DNA from: Desulfobacterales bacterium
GTDB lineage: Bacteria; Desulfobacterota; Desulfobacteria; Desulfobacterales; JAIPEE01
Direction of reading: 5' to 3'
Assembly: GCA_021737275.1 (NCBI GenBank)
Contig: JAIPEE010000007.1
Span: forward strand, 50,710-114,709
Length of the DNA: 64,000 bases
The notes beneath the pieces are model-generated. The model ran no database searches, was not told where the DNA came from, and was given only the letters and a program-made list of their open reading frames with translations. This document shows positions 46,936-56,946 of the stretch, one piece after another (the first letter of the stretch is position 1; every line of letters starts with the position of its first letter). Made by a program: the position numbers and the translations under genes.

Positions 46936-47772
46936 TCAGGAAAAAGTTTTTTTCAAATCAAGATACTGTTTTGCCTCATCATCCCGCCCTCTTTTAAGGC
47001 ATCCATTAGCATAAATTTTACATTTTTTTTTCAACATTTCGATGGCAGCCAGTCGCTGTATGCCATCAAGCGGATGATTTTCAATAATATTTTTAATGGA
47101 TTGAATGCGATACCTGTCCAGGCAGGGGTTTGATGATAGCTGATCATCATGTCCCCCCCGCTTGATAATATGAGGTACGTCAATCAGGTGAATGGGGATA
47201 CGGTAACTGGTGCGGAGCCACAGATCATAATCTTCACAGGCCGGAAGAGACTCATCAAACAAGCCGACCATATTAAATAGTTTTTTGTCTATCATTACAG
47301 CTGAAGGGCTGACCAGGCAAAGGGCAAGAGAAGACTCAAAAATAAGGCCGGACAGCTTTTGGTGTTTATATTTCGGATTGACCCGTTTTCCGTTTCTAAC
47401 CCAGATCTCTTCGGTCTGACATATCAGCGCAGCCGGATTATTTCTAAAAAAATCAATCTGGCAGGACAGTTTATCCGGCAGCCAGGTGTCATCGGAGTCA
47501 AGAAAAGCGACATATTGTCCGGATGATTTTGAGATTCCGAGGTTTCTTGCAGCGCTAACACCCCTGTTTTCCTGATAAATAACGTTGATCTGATCACCAT
47601 ATTCATCAAGAATATCAGAGGTGTCGTCCGTTGACCCGTCATTGACGACAATCAATTCAAAGTTATTATAATTCTGAGACAGCACAGAATTGACAGCATC
47701 TCTGATAATCCAATCCCGGTTATAGGTTGGTATTATAATGCTGATTACAGGTCGCTTTTTATGATTGTCCAT
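46936..47772 (-). CDS. glycosyltransferase family 2
   Basis: A 278-residue GT-A glycosyltransferase. ISIIIPTYNRDWIIRDAVNSV near the N-terminus, VVNDGSTDDT (UDP-binding Asp), and VAFLDSDDTWLPDKL (DxD-like motif) around residue 92, then ACEDYDLWLR near 182. Cytoplasmic transfer of an unknown sugar to a glycan or protein acceptor. The ATG at 47772 is preferred over an upstream TTG at 47781. It stands alone, about 12 kb from the exopolysaccharide genes. Confidence 0.88.
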   Translation of the reverse strand: MDNHKKRPVISIIIPTYNRDWIIRDAVNSVLSQNYNNFELIVVNDGSTDDTSDILDEYGDQINVIYQENRGVSAARNLGISKSSGQYVAFLDSDDTWLPDKLSCQIDFFRNNPAALICQTEEIWVRNGKRVNPKYKHQKLSGLIFESSLALCLVSPSAVMIDKKLFNMVGLFDESLPACEDYDLWLRTSYRIPIHLIDVPHIIKRGGHDDQLSSNPCLDRYRIQSIKNIIENHPLDGIQRLAAIEMLKKKCKIYANGCLKRGRDDEAKQYLDLKKTFS

Positions 47773-47781
47773 AAGGTGCAA

Positions 47782-48320
47782 TTTTCAAATAAAATTTCGC
47801 CGATTCGCCGGCAGTTCTCCAAAAATTAATGTTGTCAATATAAATGCTTTTTTAAAATTTTCAATGATTTTATGTAGATAAAAACTTATATTTTCCTGCA
47901 AAGCAATAATGGGAAAAAATCTTCATTTTTTTTAACCTTTTTAATTGACATAGCGAAAAATACCAAGTAACAGACGTCACAAAATTTGAAATTGCAGTAT
48001 TAGAAGTATTATAAAATAATTTAACGGAGTTGATAAAACAGACTTTCAGCAGGCTAAGAATAATAAAACCCTGCTTCGTGCTTAAAAAGAGGTTAATAAT
48101 CAGGTGTAACAATAATTGCCAGTAATGTTTGGTACTACACCATCCCCCATATTGAAGGCCCCTTAAAACCGGCGGGCACTCATCAGGCTTGAGCACATAT
48201 ATTTAATAGGCACAGACCTAAATTAAATGAATTTAACCCAGAAAGTGGGACGAGACCGGCTCGGATCATATAGATGATTTACGGGCTGAATATAAAATAA
48301 TTCAGGAGGAAACATTTTTA
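47782..48320. other. 539-bp stretch without a supported gene
   Basis: AT-rich on the left. At about 48081-48175 the plus strand is open and protein-like for 31 codons after a stop (ASNVWYYTIPHIEGPLKPAG, TGA), which may be a decayed gene tail of a mobile element or simply chance. The opposite-strand ORF over the same bases looks spurious. The last 50 bases carry AGGAGG for the next gene. Confidence 0.4.
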
Positions 48321-48821
48321 ATGGATGATTTTTTGTATAATTTAAGAACCGGAAGGACTAAACAGCAGTATAATAAACCCAATAACCGGGGTTCAAATGA
48401 CTGGCGAAACGGAAATCATAAAAAGAAATCTTATGACGGTAACAGGAGTGATAATGCATCAGAGACCCAGATCGCCGGCGCACTGCCTGAGATCAAGACA
48501 CTTCTTGAGAGTCTTGTCACTACCGGTAACCGCCGTATAGAAATTGAGGAACGTAAAACCGTTGCGCTTGAGAGCATTGCAGTATCATTGAAAAATTTTA
48601 ATGGTCTGAACCTTCCTGCTTCAGTTGAGGGCGGGCTGACAGGTAAAAGCTCAAATGACAAGGGAAAAATTGTTCAGATGGTTAAGGCCCTGCGAAAAAA
48701 GGGTGAAACCTACGATCAGATTGCCAACTTTCTTGAAAAAGAGAATATCCCTACATTTTCAGGCAGGGGTAAATGGCATGCTCAGACAATTCATAAAATT
48801 TGTCGGGAAGCTGAAAAGTAA
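48321..48821 (+). CDS. conserved-type hypothetical protein with recombinase-like C-terminal helix-turn-helix
   Basis: A 166-residue soluble protein. Residues 1-55 are polar and Asn/Lys/Arg-rich, probably disordered. A helical middle segment (55-95, LPEIKTLLESLVTTGNRRIEIEERK) may be a coiled coil. The C-terminal 50 residues (MVKALRKKGETYDQIANFLE then IPTFSGRGKWHAQTIHKI) match the linker helix-turn-helix of large serine recombinases, without any catalytic domain. This suggests nucleic-acid binding (inference). CAGGAGG precedes the ATG. Confidence 0.75.
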   Translation: MDDFLYNLRTGRTKQQYNKPNNRGSNDWRNGNHKKKSYDGNRSDNASETQIAGALPEIKTLLESLVTTGNRRIEIEERKTVALESIAVSLKNFNGLNLPASVEGGLTGKSSNDKGKIVQMVKALRKKGETYDQIANFLEKENIPTFSGRGKWHAQTIHKICREAEK

Positions 48822-48875
48822 AGCGGAACTGTCTCTCATGGTGTTTTGATCAAATCCCGGAAGAGATTCTTGATA

Positions 48876-48908
48876 AAGCCGGCTACCTGTATAGCGGGTA
48901 GCCGGCTT
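48876..48908. terminator. hairpin between convergent genes
   Basis: Perfect 12-bp stem AAGCCGGCTACC (48876-48887) with its complement (48897-48908) and a 9-nt loop, between the hypothetical gene and clpB, which converge. No T-tract on either side, so it may be Rho-assisted or stabilise the 3' ends. Confidence 0.6.
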
Positions 48909-48933
48909 AAGGGAATCCTCTCTTCATTGCCGT

Positions 48934-51525
48934 CTATTTTTCAGTTTCAAAGGTTATTGTTCCGCCTTCGGCATTCGCCCTGATAACCGTACCTTCTTTG
49001 ATTGCACCTTTTAATATTTCCATTGCCAGCGGGTTTTCAATATGTTTCTGAATTGCCCGCTTGAGCGGTCTGGCACCGTAAATAGGGTCATAACCTTCTT
49101 TTACGATTATATTCATCGCATCATCAGAAAGAATCAGTGAAATATTTTTCTCAGCAAGTCGATTGTCCAGACGTTTCATCTGGATGGAAACTATTTTGCC
49201 AATCTGGTCCTGCGTCAGGTTATGGAAAATAATGGTTTCATCAATCCTGTTTAAAAATTCCGGTTTGAAACTGCTGCGTAGCGCTTCAGTTACCCGCTTT
49301 TCCATCTCTTCCGGATTAGATGGCCCAATTTCCTGAATCCACTGGCTGCCGACATTGGATGTCATGATAATGATGGTGTTTTTAAAATCTACAGTTCTGC
49401 CCTGTCCATCGGTCATTCTGCCGTCATCCAGAATTTGTAGGAGGACATTAAAAACTTCAGGATGTGCCTTTTCAATTTCATCAAAGAGCACAACCGAGTA
49501 TGGCCGGCGACGTATGGCTTCAGTCAGATAACCGCCCTCTTCATATCCCACATATCCCGGCGGCGCACCAATGAGACGGGAAACAGCATGCTTTTCCATA
49601 TATTCTGACATATCAATACGGACAATAGCCTGTTCATCATCAAATATGAATTCAGCCAGCGCCTTGGCCAGTTCTGTTTTGCCGACACCGGTCGGGCCCA
49701 TAAAGATAAATGAACCAATGGGGCGATTGGGATCCTGAAGGCCGGATCGGGCACGGCGAACGGCATTTGATACGGCAATAACCGCCTCTTTCTGGCCGAT
49801 AACGCGATTACCAAGACGGTCTTCCATTTGAACCAGCTTCTCTTTTTCACCTTCAAGCATTTTGCTGACTGGAATGCCGGTCCACCTTGCAATGACCTGG
49901 GCAATGTCTTCGTCATCCACCTCTTCCTTGAGCATTTTTCGTTCACTCTGAAGGTCTGCCAGTTTTGTATTGGCCTCTTCAAGTTGTTTTTCAAGTTCAG
50001 CCGTTTTGCCATAACGAATTTCTGCAACCTTTGCCAGATCTCCCTCCCGTTCCGCCTGTTGTGCCTCAATACCGAGCTGCTCCTGTGATTCTTTTGCTGT
50101 TCGGATTCTCTGGATCAGATCTTTTTCATTTTGCCAGTGGGCCTTCATTTCCAGCATAATTTCATTTAATGCGCTTATTTCAACATCAAGCTTTTTAAGC
50201 CGTTCTCTTGATGCGGCATCAGATTCTTTTTTCAGAGCTTCCTTTTCAATTTCTGCCTGGGTAATCTTTCGCTGAATCTCATCAATTTCTGCCGGCATAC
50301 TGTCAATTTCAATGCGCAGTTTTGATGCACATTCATCAATCAGGTCAATGGCTTTATCGGGCAAAAATCTGTCCGCAATATAACGGTGCGATAACGTCGC
50401 AGCAGCCACAATGGCAGAATCTTTTATTCTGACACCGTGGTGAACCTCATATTTCTCCTTGAGACCCCTGAGAATGGAAATAGTGTCTTCTACAGATGGT
50501 TCCTTAACCATCACAGGTTGAAACCGCCGTTCGAGAGCCGCATCCTTTTCAATATATTTACGATATTCATTCAGGGTTGTGGCACCGACACATCGTAATG
50601 TGCCGCGTGCAAGGGCCGGCTTAAGCATGTTGGAGGCATCCATTGCACCTTCAGCAGCACCGGCACCCACAAGCGTATGAAGCTCATCAATAAAAAGAAT
50701 AACCTCGCCTTCAGCTTGCTCCACCTCCTTTAAAACGGCTTTAAGCCGGTCTTCAAATTCACCCCGGTATTTGGCACCGGCAATAAGCGATCCCATATCA
50801 AGTGAGACCAGTCGTCTGTTCTTAAGGCTTTCAGATACATCACCTTCAACAATTCGCTGGGCAAGGCCTTCCACAATAGCCGTTTTACCGACACCCGGTT
50901 CACCAATGAGCACCGGGTTATTTTTTGTCCGGCGCGATAAAACCTGGACAATTCTCCGGATTTCATCATCACGGCCGATAACCGGATCAATTTTTCCCAT
51001 ACGGGCCAGATCCGTGAGGTTCCGGCTGAATTTTTCAAGTGCCTGATATTTTTCTTCAGGGTTTGGATCAGTAATTCGCTGATTGCCGCGAATATCCATC
51101 AATGCTTTTAAAATGCTTTCCCGTGTAATGTGAAACCGGTTGAGGATAGTGGCGATATCCCCTTTCTTTTCTTCACAAATAGCCAGGAGAATGTGTTCGA
51201 TACTTACATATTCATCCTTCATATTCGTTGCTTCGGTAAACGCTTTTTCCAGAATCCGGTGCGTCTGCTGTGATGCATAGGGGCCTTCAAGATTACCTCC
51301 GCTGACAGAAGGCTGTTTGCCGATTGCCTTGCTTAATTCATTGGAAACATCCTCCGGTGAAATGCCGAGCTTATGCAGCATGGAGCGTGCTATACCCTGC
51401 GGCTCTTCAAGCATGGCACTAAAAAGATGTACCGGTTCAATCTGTTGCTGGTTGTGTTTTGATGCCAGAGATTGAGCATTCTGGATCAGTTCCTGGGATT
51501 TAATTGTAAATTTTTCAAAACGCAT
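48934..51525 (-). CDS. clpB: ClpB disaggregase
   Basis: An 863-residue Hsp100 ATPase, full length, that extracts polypeptides from aggregates with DnaK. N-domain (1-145), NBD1 with GEPGVGKT (about 206-213), the coiled-coil middle domain (about 410-525) diagnostic of ClpB over ClpA/C, NBD2 with GPTGVGKT (about 605-612), and a complete C-terminal domain. GAGGAG precedes the ATG. An AAAAGC/GCTTTT hairpin lies about 45-60 bp upstream (51570-51585). Ends in TAG. Confidence 0.97.
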   Translation of the reverse strand: MRFEKFTIKSQELIQNAQSLASKHNQQQIEPVHLFSAMLEEPQGIARSMLHKLGISPEDVSNELSKAIGKQPSVSGGNLEGPYASQQTHRILEKAFTEATNMKDEYVSIEHILLAICEEKKGDIATILNRFHITRESILKALMDIRGNQRITDPNPEEKYQALEKFSRNLTDLARMGKIDPVIGRDDEIRRIVQVLSRRTKNNPVLIGEPGVGKTAIVEGLAQRIVEGDVSESLKNRRLVSLDMGSLIAGAKYRGEFEDRLKAVLKEVEQAEGEVILFIDELHTLVGAGAAEGAMDASNMLKPALARGTLRCVGATTLNEYRKYIEKDAALERRFQPVMVKEPSVEDTISILRGLKEKYEVHHGVRIKDSAIVAAATLSHRYIADRFLPDKAIDLIDECASKLRIEIDSMPAEIDEIQRKITQAEIEKEALKKESDAASRERLKKLDVEISALNEIMLEMKAHWQNEKDLIQRIRTAKESQEQLGIEAQQAEREGDLAKVAEIRYGKTAELEKQLEEANTKLADLQSERKMLKEEVDDEDIAQVIARWTGIPVSKMLEGEKEKLVQMEDRLGNRVIGQKEAVIAVSNAVRRARSGLQDPNRPIGSFIFMGPTGVGKTELAKALAEFIFDDEQAIVRIDMSEYMEKHAVSRLIGAPPGYVGYEEGGYLTEAIRRRPYSVVLFDEIEKAHPEVFNVLLQILDDGRMTDGQGRTVDFKNTIIIMTSNVGSQWIQEIGPSNPEEMEKRVTEALRSSFKPEFLNRIDETIIFHNLTQDQIGKIVSIQMKRLDNRLAEKNISLILSDDAMNIIVKEGYDPIYGARPLKRAIQKHIENPLAMEILKGAIKEGTVIRANAEGGTITFETEK

Positions 51526-51797
51526 GGGAAATCATCTCCTCAATGTTGAGACTCAGATATGTGCGCACTAAAAGCGGGCGCTTTTCTTTTTATAAACAAC
51601 CGATTAACGTATAGAATAAACATACAAGTTGTTTTGTCAAATATTTCAGAATATGCCGAAAACGGTCCTGTCACCCATAGAGGAGAAAGTCAGGATGAAG
51701 GGGACAGGTTTGCACGCTGTCTGCTTTTCCTTTTGATTTTTTATCACCTTTACCCTATACACGGTTGGACACAATTAAAACGACCGAAAGGATATCA

Positions 51798-53657
51798 ATG
51801 GATTTATCTGCAGAGCAGCAGGCGGCTGTTGAATATACAGGAACACCGGCACTGGTAGTTGCCGGGGCCGGATCCGGCAAAACGAGAACACTTACGGCCA
51901 AGATTGCCCATCTGATTGATACCGGAATCAAGCCGGAACGGATTCTGGCCATTACCTTTACAAACAAGGCTGCAGAAGAGATGAAAGACCGCCTTGTCAA
52001 AATTACCGGCCTCTCAATAGATCGTTTTCCATGGGTTCGGACATTTCATTCAGCCTGTTTCAGGATACTGAAAAAGCATTGCCACCTTCTCGGTTATAAT
52101 GCACCGCTTCAGATCTATTCCGTTTATCAACAGCAAAAGACGGTTAAAGACATTATTGTCGATAAGATGAATTTTGAAAAAAAATATATTTCATCTGTCT
52201 GTTCACGGATTTCAAATGCAAAAAACTTTGGTAATGCCCGTGCCTATTTTGATGCAAAACCCTGGGTTGGGGGCATTCCCATGGCTGAGGTCTTTGAGCT
52301 TTATGAAAGAGAGCTCAAAATTAAAAATGCGGTAGATTTTGATAACATCCTGATGCTGGCACGGGATATTCTGAAGGAAAATGTCCAGGTTCGTGAAAAT
52401 TATAAAAATTTGTTTCAGTATGTTCTTGTAGATGAATATCAGGATACCAATAATCTTCAGGAGGAGTTGACACGTCTGCTTTTAAAAAATGGAAACCTTT
52501 TTTGTGTGGGAGATGACTGGCAGGCGATTTACTCTTTTCGGGGTAGTAATGTGGACCACTTCCTCTCTTTTAAGGATAAGTATGACGGTGCGAAAATATT
52601 CAGACTGGAACAAAATTACAGGTCTGCAGATAATATTGTTCAGATTGCCAATGATCTTATCGGGTATAATGAAAACCGGATGGATAAAACCTGTTTTTCC
52701 GATAAGGAGAACGGCAGCGTTGAAATCTATGATTTTTTTGATGAACGGGAAGAGGCCGAATGGGTGGTGGGCAAGATTCAGCTTCTGAATGCACAAGGCC
52801 TGAGGTATGATGAGATGGCTATTTTATACCGGACAAAGTTCTGTTCTCTTGCCTTTGAACAGGCTCTGAGAAAATACGGTATTCCCTATCATATGCTTGG
52901 TGGTAAAGGCTTTTTTGAGAGAAAGGAAATCCTGGATCTTAACTGCTATCTGACGGCTGCGATATTTTCCAAAGATGATGTCTCTTTTGAACGGATTGCC
53001 AATACACCCAAACGAGGCATCGGGCCCGGTACCATTAAAAAAATTGCTCAGTTTAAAACAGAAGATGTCAGCCTGCAGGATGCGGCACGCATTGCCCTTG
53101 AAAATAAAATTTTTTCAAAAAAAATATACAATTCACTTTTAGAGGTCGTAACACTGCTGGATGATATCAAAACAATGAAACCGGATATGGCTATCCGGGA
53201 AGTACTCAGGCAGACATCCTATATGGATTATCTCCAGGCCTACTCCAAATCCGGCAGTATGGATTTTACGGTAAAAGAAGAGAATATTGAACAACTCGTC
53301 TACTCTGCGTCTCAGAAAGATGATATCGTGGAATACCTCGAAGAGGCTGCGCTTATCAGGGAAGATAAAAAGGATGAAGGTGACGATAATGGTTTTGGCG
53401 TTAATATGGCCACCATCCATGCAGCAAAAGGTCTGGAATTCAAGGGCGTTTTTGTTGTCGGTTGTGAGGAAAAACTTTTTCCCCATTGGAAGTGCATGGA
53501 AAATGATGCCGGCCTGGAAGAAGAGCGTCGGCTCATGTATGTTGCCGTTACCCGTGGCGAGCAGTATCTGCATCTGACATCAGCCAATTTCAGAAAGGGC
53601 CAGTACAGCCAGCGAAGTAGATTTATTGATGAAATTCAGGAAAGTGTTTCGTCGTAA
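51798..53657 (+). CDS. UvrD/Rep-family 3'-5' DNA helicase
   Basis: A 619-residue superfamily I helicase: Walker A AGAGSGKT at 22-29, motif Ia TFTNKAAEEM, motif II VDEYQDTN (about 212), motif III GDDWQAIYSFRG, motif IV LEQNYRS and the C-terminal TIHAAKGLEFKGVFVVG, VAVTRG. It is shorter than E. coli UvrD (720) and lacks the extended C-terminal tail, as in Rep/PcrA-like paralogues. The ATG at 51798 has AAAGGAT upstream; an earlier in-frame start adds 11 residues without homology. Confidence 0.93.
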   Translation: MDLSAEQQAAVEYTGTPALVVAGAGSGKTRTLTAKIAHLIDTGIKPERILAITFTNKAAEEMKDRLVKITGLSIDRFPWVRTFHSACFRILKKHCHLLGYNAPLQIYSVYQQQKTVKDIIVDKMNFEKKYISSVCSRISNAKNFGNARAYFDAKPWVGGIPMAEVFELYERELKIKNAVDFDNILMLARDILKENVQVRENYKNLFQYVLVDEYQDTNNLQEELTRLLLKNGNLFCVGDDWQAIYSFRGSNVDHFLSFKDKYDGAKIFRLEQNYRSADNIVQIANDLIGYNENRMDKTCFSDKENGSVEIYDFFDEREEAEWVVGKIQLLNAQGLRYDEMAILYRTKFCSLAFEQALRKYGIPYHMLGGKGFFERKEILDLNCYLTAAIFSKDDVSFERIANTPKRGIGPGTIKKIAQFKTEDVSLQDAARIALENKIFSKKIYNSLLEVVTLLDDIKTMKPDMAIREVLRQTSYMDYLQAYSKSGSMDFTVKEENIEQLVYSASQKDDIVEYLEEAALIREDKKDEGDDNGFGVNMATIHAAKGLEFKGVFVVGCEEKLFPHWKCMENDAGLEEERRLMYVAVTRGEQYLHLTSANFRKGQYSQRSRFIDEIQESVSS

Positions 53658-53768
53658 TTTTCAAACGCTCATTTGTGAAATCCAACGTTTAAAAGTGGGA
53701 CTATTTTTATAATTTCCCGGTACATCCAGTCCGTGGTTACTATTTTTCAATTATTTCCGGATGGGAAG

Positions 53769-53823
53769 TAAGATCCCATTTCCGTTAGATTTGCCAAGTT
53801 TCTTTACCGAAAATGGGATCTTA
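53769..53823 (-). terminator. long stem-loop after mtbB
   Basis: TAAGATCCCATTT (53769-53781) pairs with AAATGGGATCTTA (53811-53823), extended by a CG pair beyond a mismatch. Loop of about 22-24 nt. Lies just 3' of the mtbB stop (53831) and closes the methylamine operon. Confidence 0.65.
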
Positions 53824-53830
53824 TAGATCA

Positions 53831-55234
53831 TTAATTAAATTGGGATTTGAAAAGCTCAACCGATCGAATTTTAATGCCAAGCTTGTCAGAAATATTTTTC
53901 TTCGCCCTGATACCTTTCGGGCTGCCTGCAATTGAAGTCACATTCCCGAATCCCAGATCTTCCCTGATTTCGCGCATGACTTCTTCATTGGTCAGGTCAA
54001 GCAGGTCAATTTCCAATTTTTCTGCAACATATGCTTTGGCTTCTTTGATTTTCATCTTGCGGGTCATCTGCATCCAGGCTACCAGATCTCCGGAAGTTCG
54101 GATGCCGCCCATACAAGAGGCCAGAATATGTGCAATTGACATTCCCATGGGGTCGCCGACACCAATCTACAATCCGTCTGCCGACCCGATTTCTACCAGT
54201 GTTTTGGAAACCCGGGTAACGGAATCGATAGGCGGTTGTTCCATCATCGGAATACCGCAAACACCCATTCCGACATTGGCATGTACCGGAATGCTGCAGG
54301 ACCGGGTTGTTGCCTTCAAAAAAGTCGTGGCACGGGACAGGTTCCATTGAACCGATTTGTTGGTTACCGTGTTGACCGCCATACCAAAAATATCGGCACC
54401 CGCTTCTTCGACAATTCGGGCCTGATCATGGGTGTACATACCGGCCAGTCGTTTCCCTTTGTAGGTGACTTCACCGTGCATTCCGATTATAAACTCACCG
54501 GCTCCTCCCATGAGAATCGGTAAATCGGGAATCGCTGCCTTTAGTTGTTCAACAGCTCTTAAAGCTGCCAGAAAATCGGCATCACCTGCCGAACCACTGG
54601 TGTCGAAATTCAATCCTTCCAATCCCACATCCGCCAGTTTTCGGGCAACGAATACCAGGTCTTTGGTGAGGTGCTCGGCCGCATCTTCCTGGGTTTTTCT
54701 GGCTTCATCAATTTTGCCCAGCGGCAACAATTCAGCAGCATTAGGGCAGGGGCCGTCCGGTTGAAAGTACAGTCCCATATTGGGTTGTGCGCCGTAAAAA
54801 AACGGTGCGGTAGTGGACATGGAAATATTATAGTAATCGTTAGCCTCAAAATTGATAATCGGTTTAACCGGCTTGTAGCTATAATCGCTATGCCCCATTG
54901 AGGTTGTATCAGCGCCGCATGCACGCTCATAGGTAAGGACCGCCTGCATTCGGCTGAGCGGTGTCCCGACACCGCCGCCATCTTGCCCGGAATAAAAACT
55001 CATTGTATGGCCGTCATCGGTTACAATAACTTCCTCACCGGGTTTTACACTGACAATTCGGGAGGGGTCGGTGATGATTTCGAACATGCGCTCCTGCTCT
55101 TTTTTCGTTAATTCCGGTATGCCACCCCTTTTTGCGGCATCAGCAGTTCCCTCCCGGATATCATTCCGGATCTCATCGGCATCCATCCGGACACGTTCGC
55201 CATCCCCCATTCGGGTTAGAAACTTTTCACTCAT
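53831..55234 (-). CDS. mtbB: dimethylamine methyltransferase MtbB, pyrrolysine protein
   Basis: Transfers a methyl group from dimethylamine to its corrinoid protein. The frame carries one TAG at 54167-54169, codon 356; reading it as pyrrolysine gives a 467-residue protein (SADGL-O-IGVGDPMGM). Both the length and the position equal those of Methanosarcina MtbB1 (467 residues, Pyl356). Upstream part: YKPVKPIINFEANDYYN, GLNFDTSGSAGDADF; downstream part: SIAHILASCMGGIRTSGDLVAWMQMTRKMK, in the same frame. The true stop is TAA. ATG at 55234 has CAGGAGAG upstream. It lies 48 bp after mttB on the same strand. The corrinoid partner MtbC is not in the window. Confidence 0.95.
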
Positions 55235-55282
55235 ATTGCTCTCCTGTCGGTGTTTCATTCAAGAATAGAAACACGCGGATAA

Positions 55283-56755
55283 TTATTTGCTGACGCCCAA
55301 CTCCTTTTCGGTATCTTCTATAATGGCGCGGATTTTGTCCAGAACGTCTTGTGGCAACGGCTCCCGCCGATGGTTTTCTAAAATCCATTGTGCCTTGGCA
55401 ACGGCTCGTTCATATGCATTGGTTGATCCGGCCTTTTCCCAGACGTCTCGTGCTTTTCGATCAATGATTTCAGGTTTTGACTGTGATCTCATGCCAGCCA
55501 ATGTGTGCGGGTGCATCAGAAAATGTCCACCAGGGCCTATCTCCTTGATAATATCCAGTGCCAGTGTATCGTCATTAACCTGATACCCGAGAACGGTATG
55601 TTTGATCATACGCGCAAATTCACAATCCAATACCAGTTGGCCGTAATCAAATGTGATGCCGCTTTCCAGCATCCCCAGACCGTAAATCATATTGGCACCT
55701 GCCAATGCGGGTATCAGTCCGGTGAGTGTTTTTTCGTGGCCCGTCTGGATATCGGAAAGTTTGCTGTCGCCCTATCCGCCGGCAACATAACTGGGTAACA
55801 GGTAGCGTTTAGCCAGTCGGGAAACCGAAGCGCTGATAAGGGCGCATTCAGGTGTTCCCACGGTGGCAGCCGCCAGTTTGAGATCCATGGCCGTTGTCGA
55901 GCTGCCATAAATTACAGGTGCACCCTTGCGCGTGAGCTGCGATAAAGTGATACCGGAAAGAATCTCGGCATTATGGGTCACCAGCGTTCCGGCAATGGAA
56001 ACCGGTGCCGTACCACCGGACATTGCCATGGAAAGAATATTGCAGACCACATTGTTTTTTGCCGATTCCATAATGATCTCGCAGCAATCGGTGATCAGTT
56101 TTAAAGGACTGACCGGACATGTCGTGAACGACACGATGGGGCGTTTCTTTAACGCTTTAAAACCCCCGACAATGGCGGCGGCCATCTCCATAATTTTATT
56201 GAGCAACTTTCCATTTCCCGGACCAAAGGCGCAGTGCTTGGTCGTATTGGTCAGGTAAGCTTCAGCGTTGTGTAACGGCACAGTATACTGGCTGACATCA
56301 TGGGCACCGAGTGCTTTTTCGCAAAAATCGACTTCATCCAGATAATCGATCACGCGTGCGGTTTCAACCAGATCCTGTTTGACCGGATCACGGTTTTCGC
56401 CGGTATAGAGATCGTTAACCTTAACGCCTTCACTGAAATTGGTAAAATGGACCCGGGCTCCTTCCAGCACTAGATCATGCCTGGGATCTTGTCCGGCAAG
56501 AATGACTTTGGAGGGAGCGGAACGGATAGCTTCTTCCACCAGATAAGGTGGGATCCGGACCATTTTGGATTCATAATCAACCCCGGCACCGCCTTTTTCA
56601 AAGCATTCCAGGGCTTTTTCATCTTCGACAAAAATTCCGGTTTGATCCAGAAGCTCAAGAGTCCCCAGATGAATCTGTTCAACCTCATCGTCGGTCAGGA
56701 TATTGAGGCTTAATCCCCCACTCAGCTGAATGCCTGCATGTAAGTTTCGTTTCAT
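55283..56755 (-). CDS. mttB: trimethylamine methyltransferase MttB, pyrrolysine protein
   Basis: Demethylates trimethylamine onto a corrinoid protein. One in-frame TAG at 55772-55774 is codon 328; the frame runs on without a shift (LPSYVAGG-O-GDSKLSDIQTGHE) to TAA, giving 490 residues, close to the archaeal MttB length of about 495 with Pyl334. The MttB core is present on both sides: TKHCAFGPGNGKLLNKIMEMA, SFTTCPVSPLKLITD, GAPVIYGSSTTAMDLK before, and LAGANMIYGLGMLESGITFD after. Non-pyrrolysine homologues of this superfamily (MtgB type) have an ordinary residue there. GAGGT precedes the ATG. First gene of the mttB-mtbB pair. Confidence 0.95.
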
Positions 56756-56846
56756 TTTTTATTACCTCAAATGCATCATATCCAATTGAATTATTATAAT
56801 ATGTTGCATCCCCTTTCGAGTAGTGCGTTTTTAAATATTTTAGTTA

Positions 56847-56874
56847 TACATACCGTATACTTGTTTTTTGTCAA
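56847..56874 (-). promoter_or_regulatory. sigma-70-like promoter for mttB-mtbB
   Basis: On the minus strand, TTGACA (56869-56874), a 16-bp spacer and TATGTA (56847-56852), about 90 bp upstream of the mttB ATG. An overlapping near-palindrome (GTATACGGTATGTATA) may be a regulator site. Confidence 0.5.
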
Positions 56875-56946
56875 CTTGGCACTGTTTTTATGATAAAGAT
56901 AATTTTAAAGGATTTTTTAGGAGGGCTAATAATGATGGCCCGAAAT

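Noticed and set aside
47870..48196. 108-residue minus-strand ORF
   Set aside because: No ribosome binding site, odd composition, and no recognisable family; likely chance or the antisense of a decayed plus-strand tail.
48321..48821. Serine recombinase gene
   Set aside because: Only the C-terminal helix-turn-helix similarity is present; there is no catalytic resolvase domain in this ORF or nearby.
55772..55774. TAG in mttB as an ordinary pseudogene stop
   Set aside because: The frame and family similarity continue unchanged to a TAA, no other lesion is present, and the neighbouring mtbB has the same feature at its family's pyrrolysine site.
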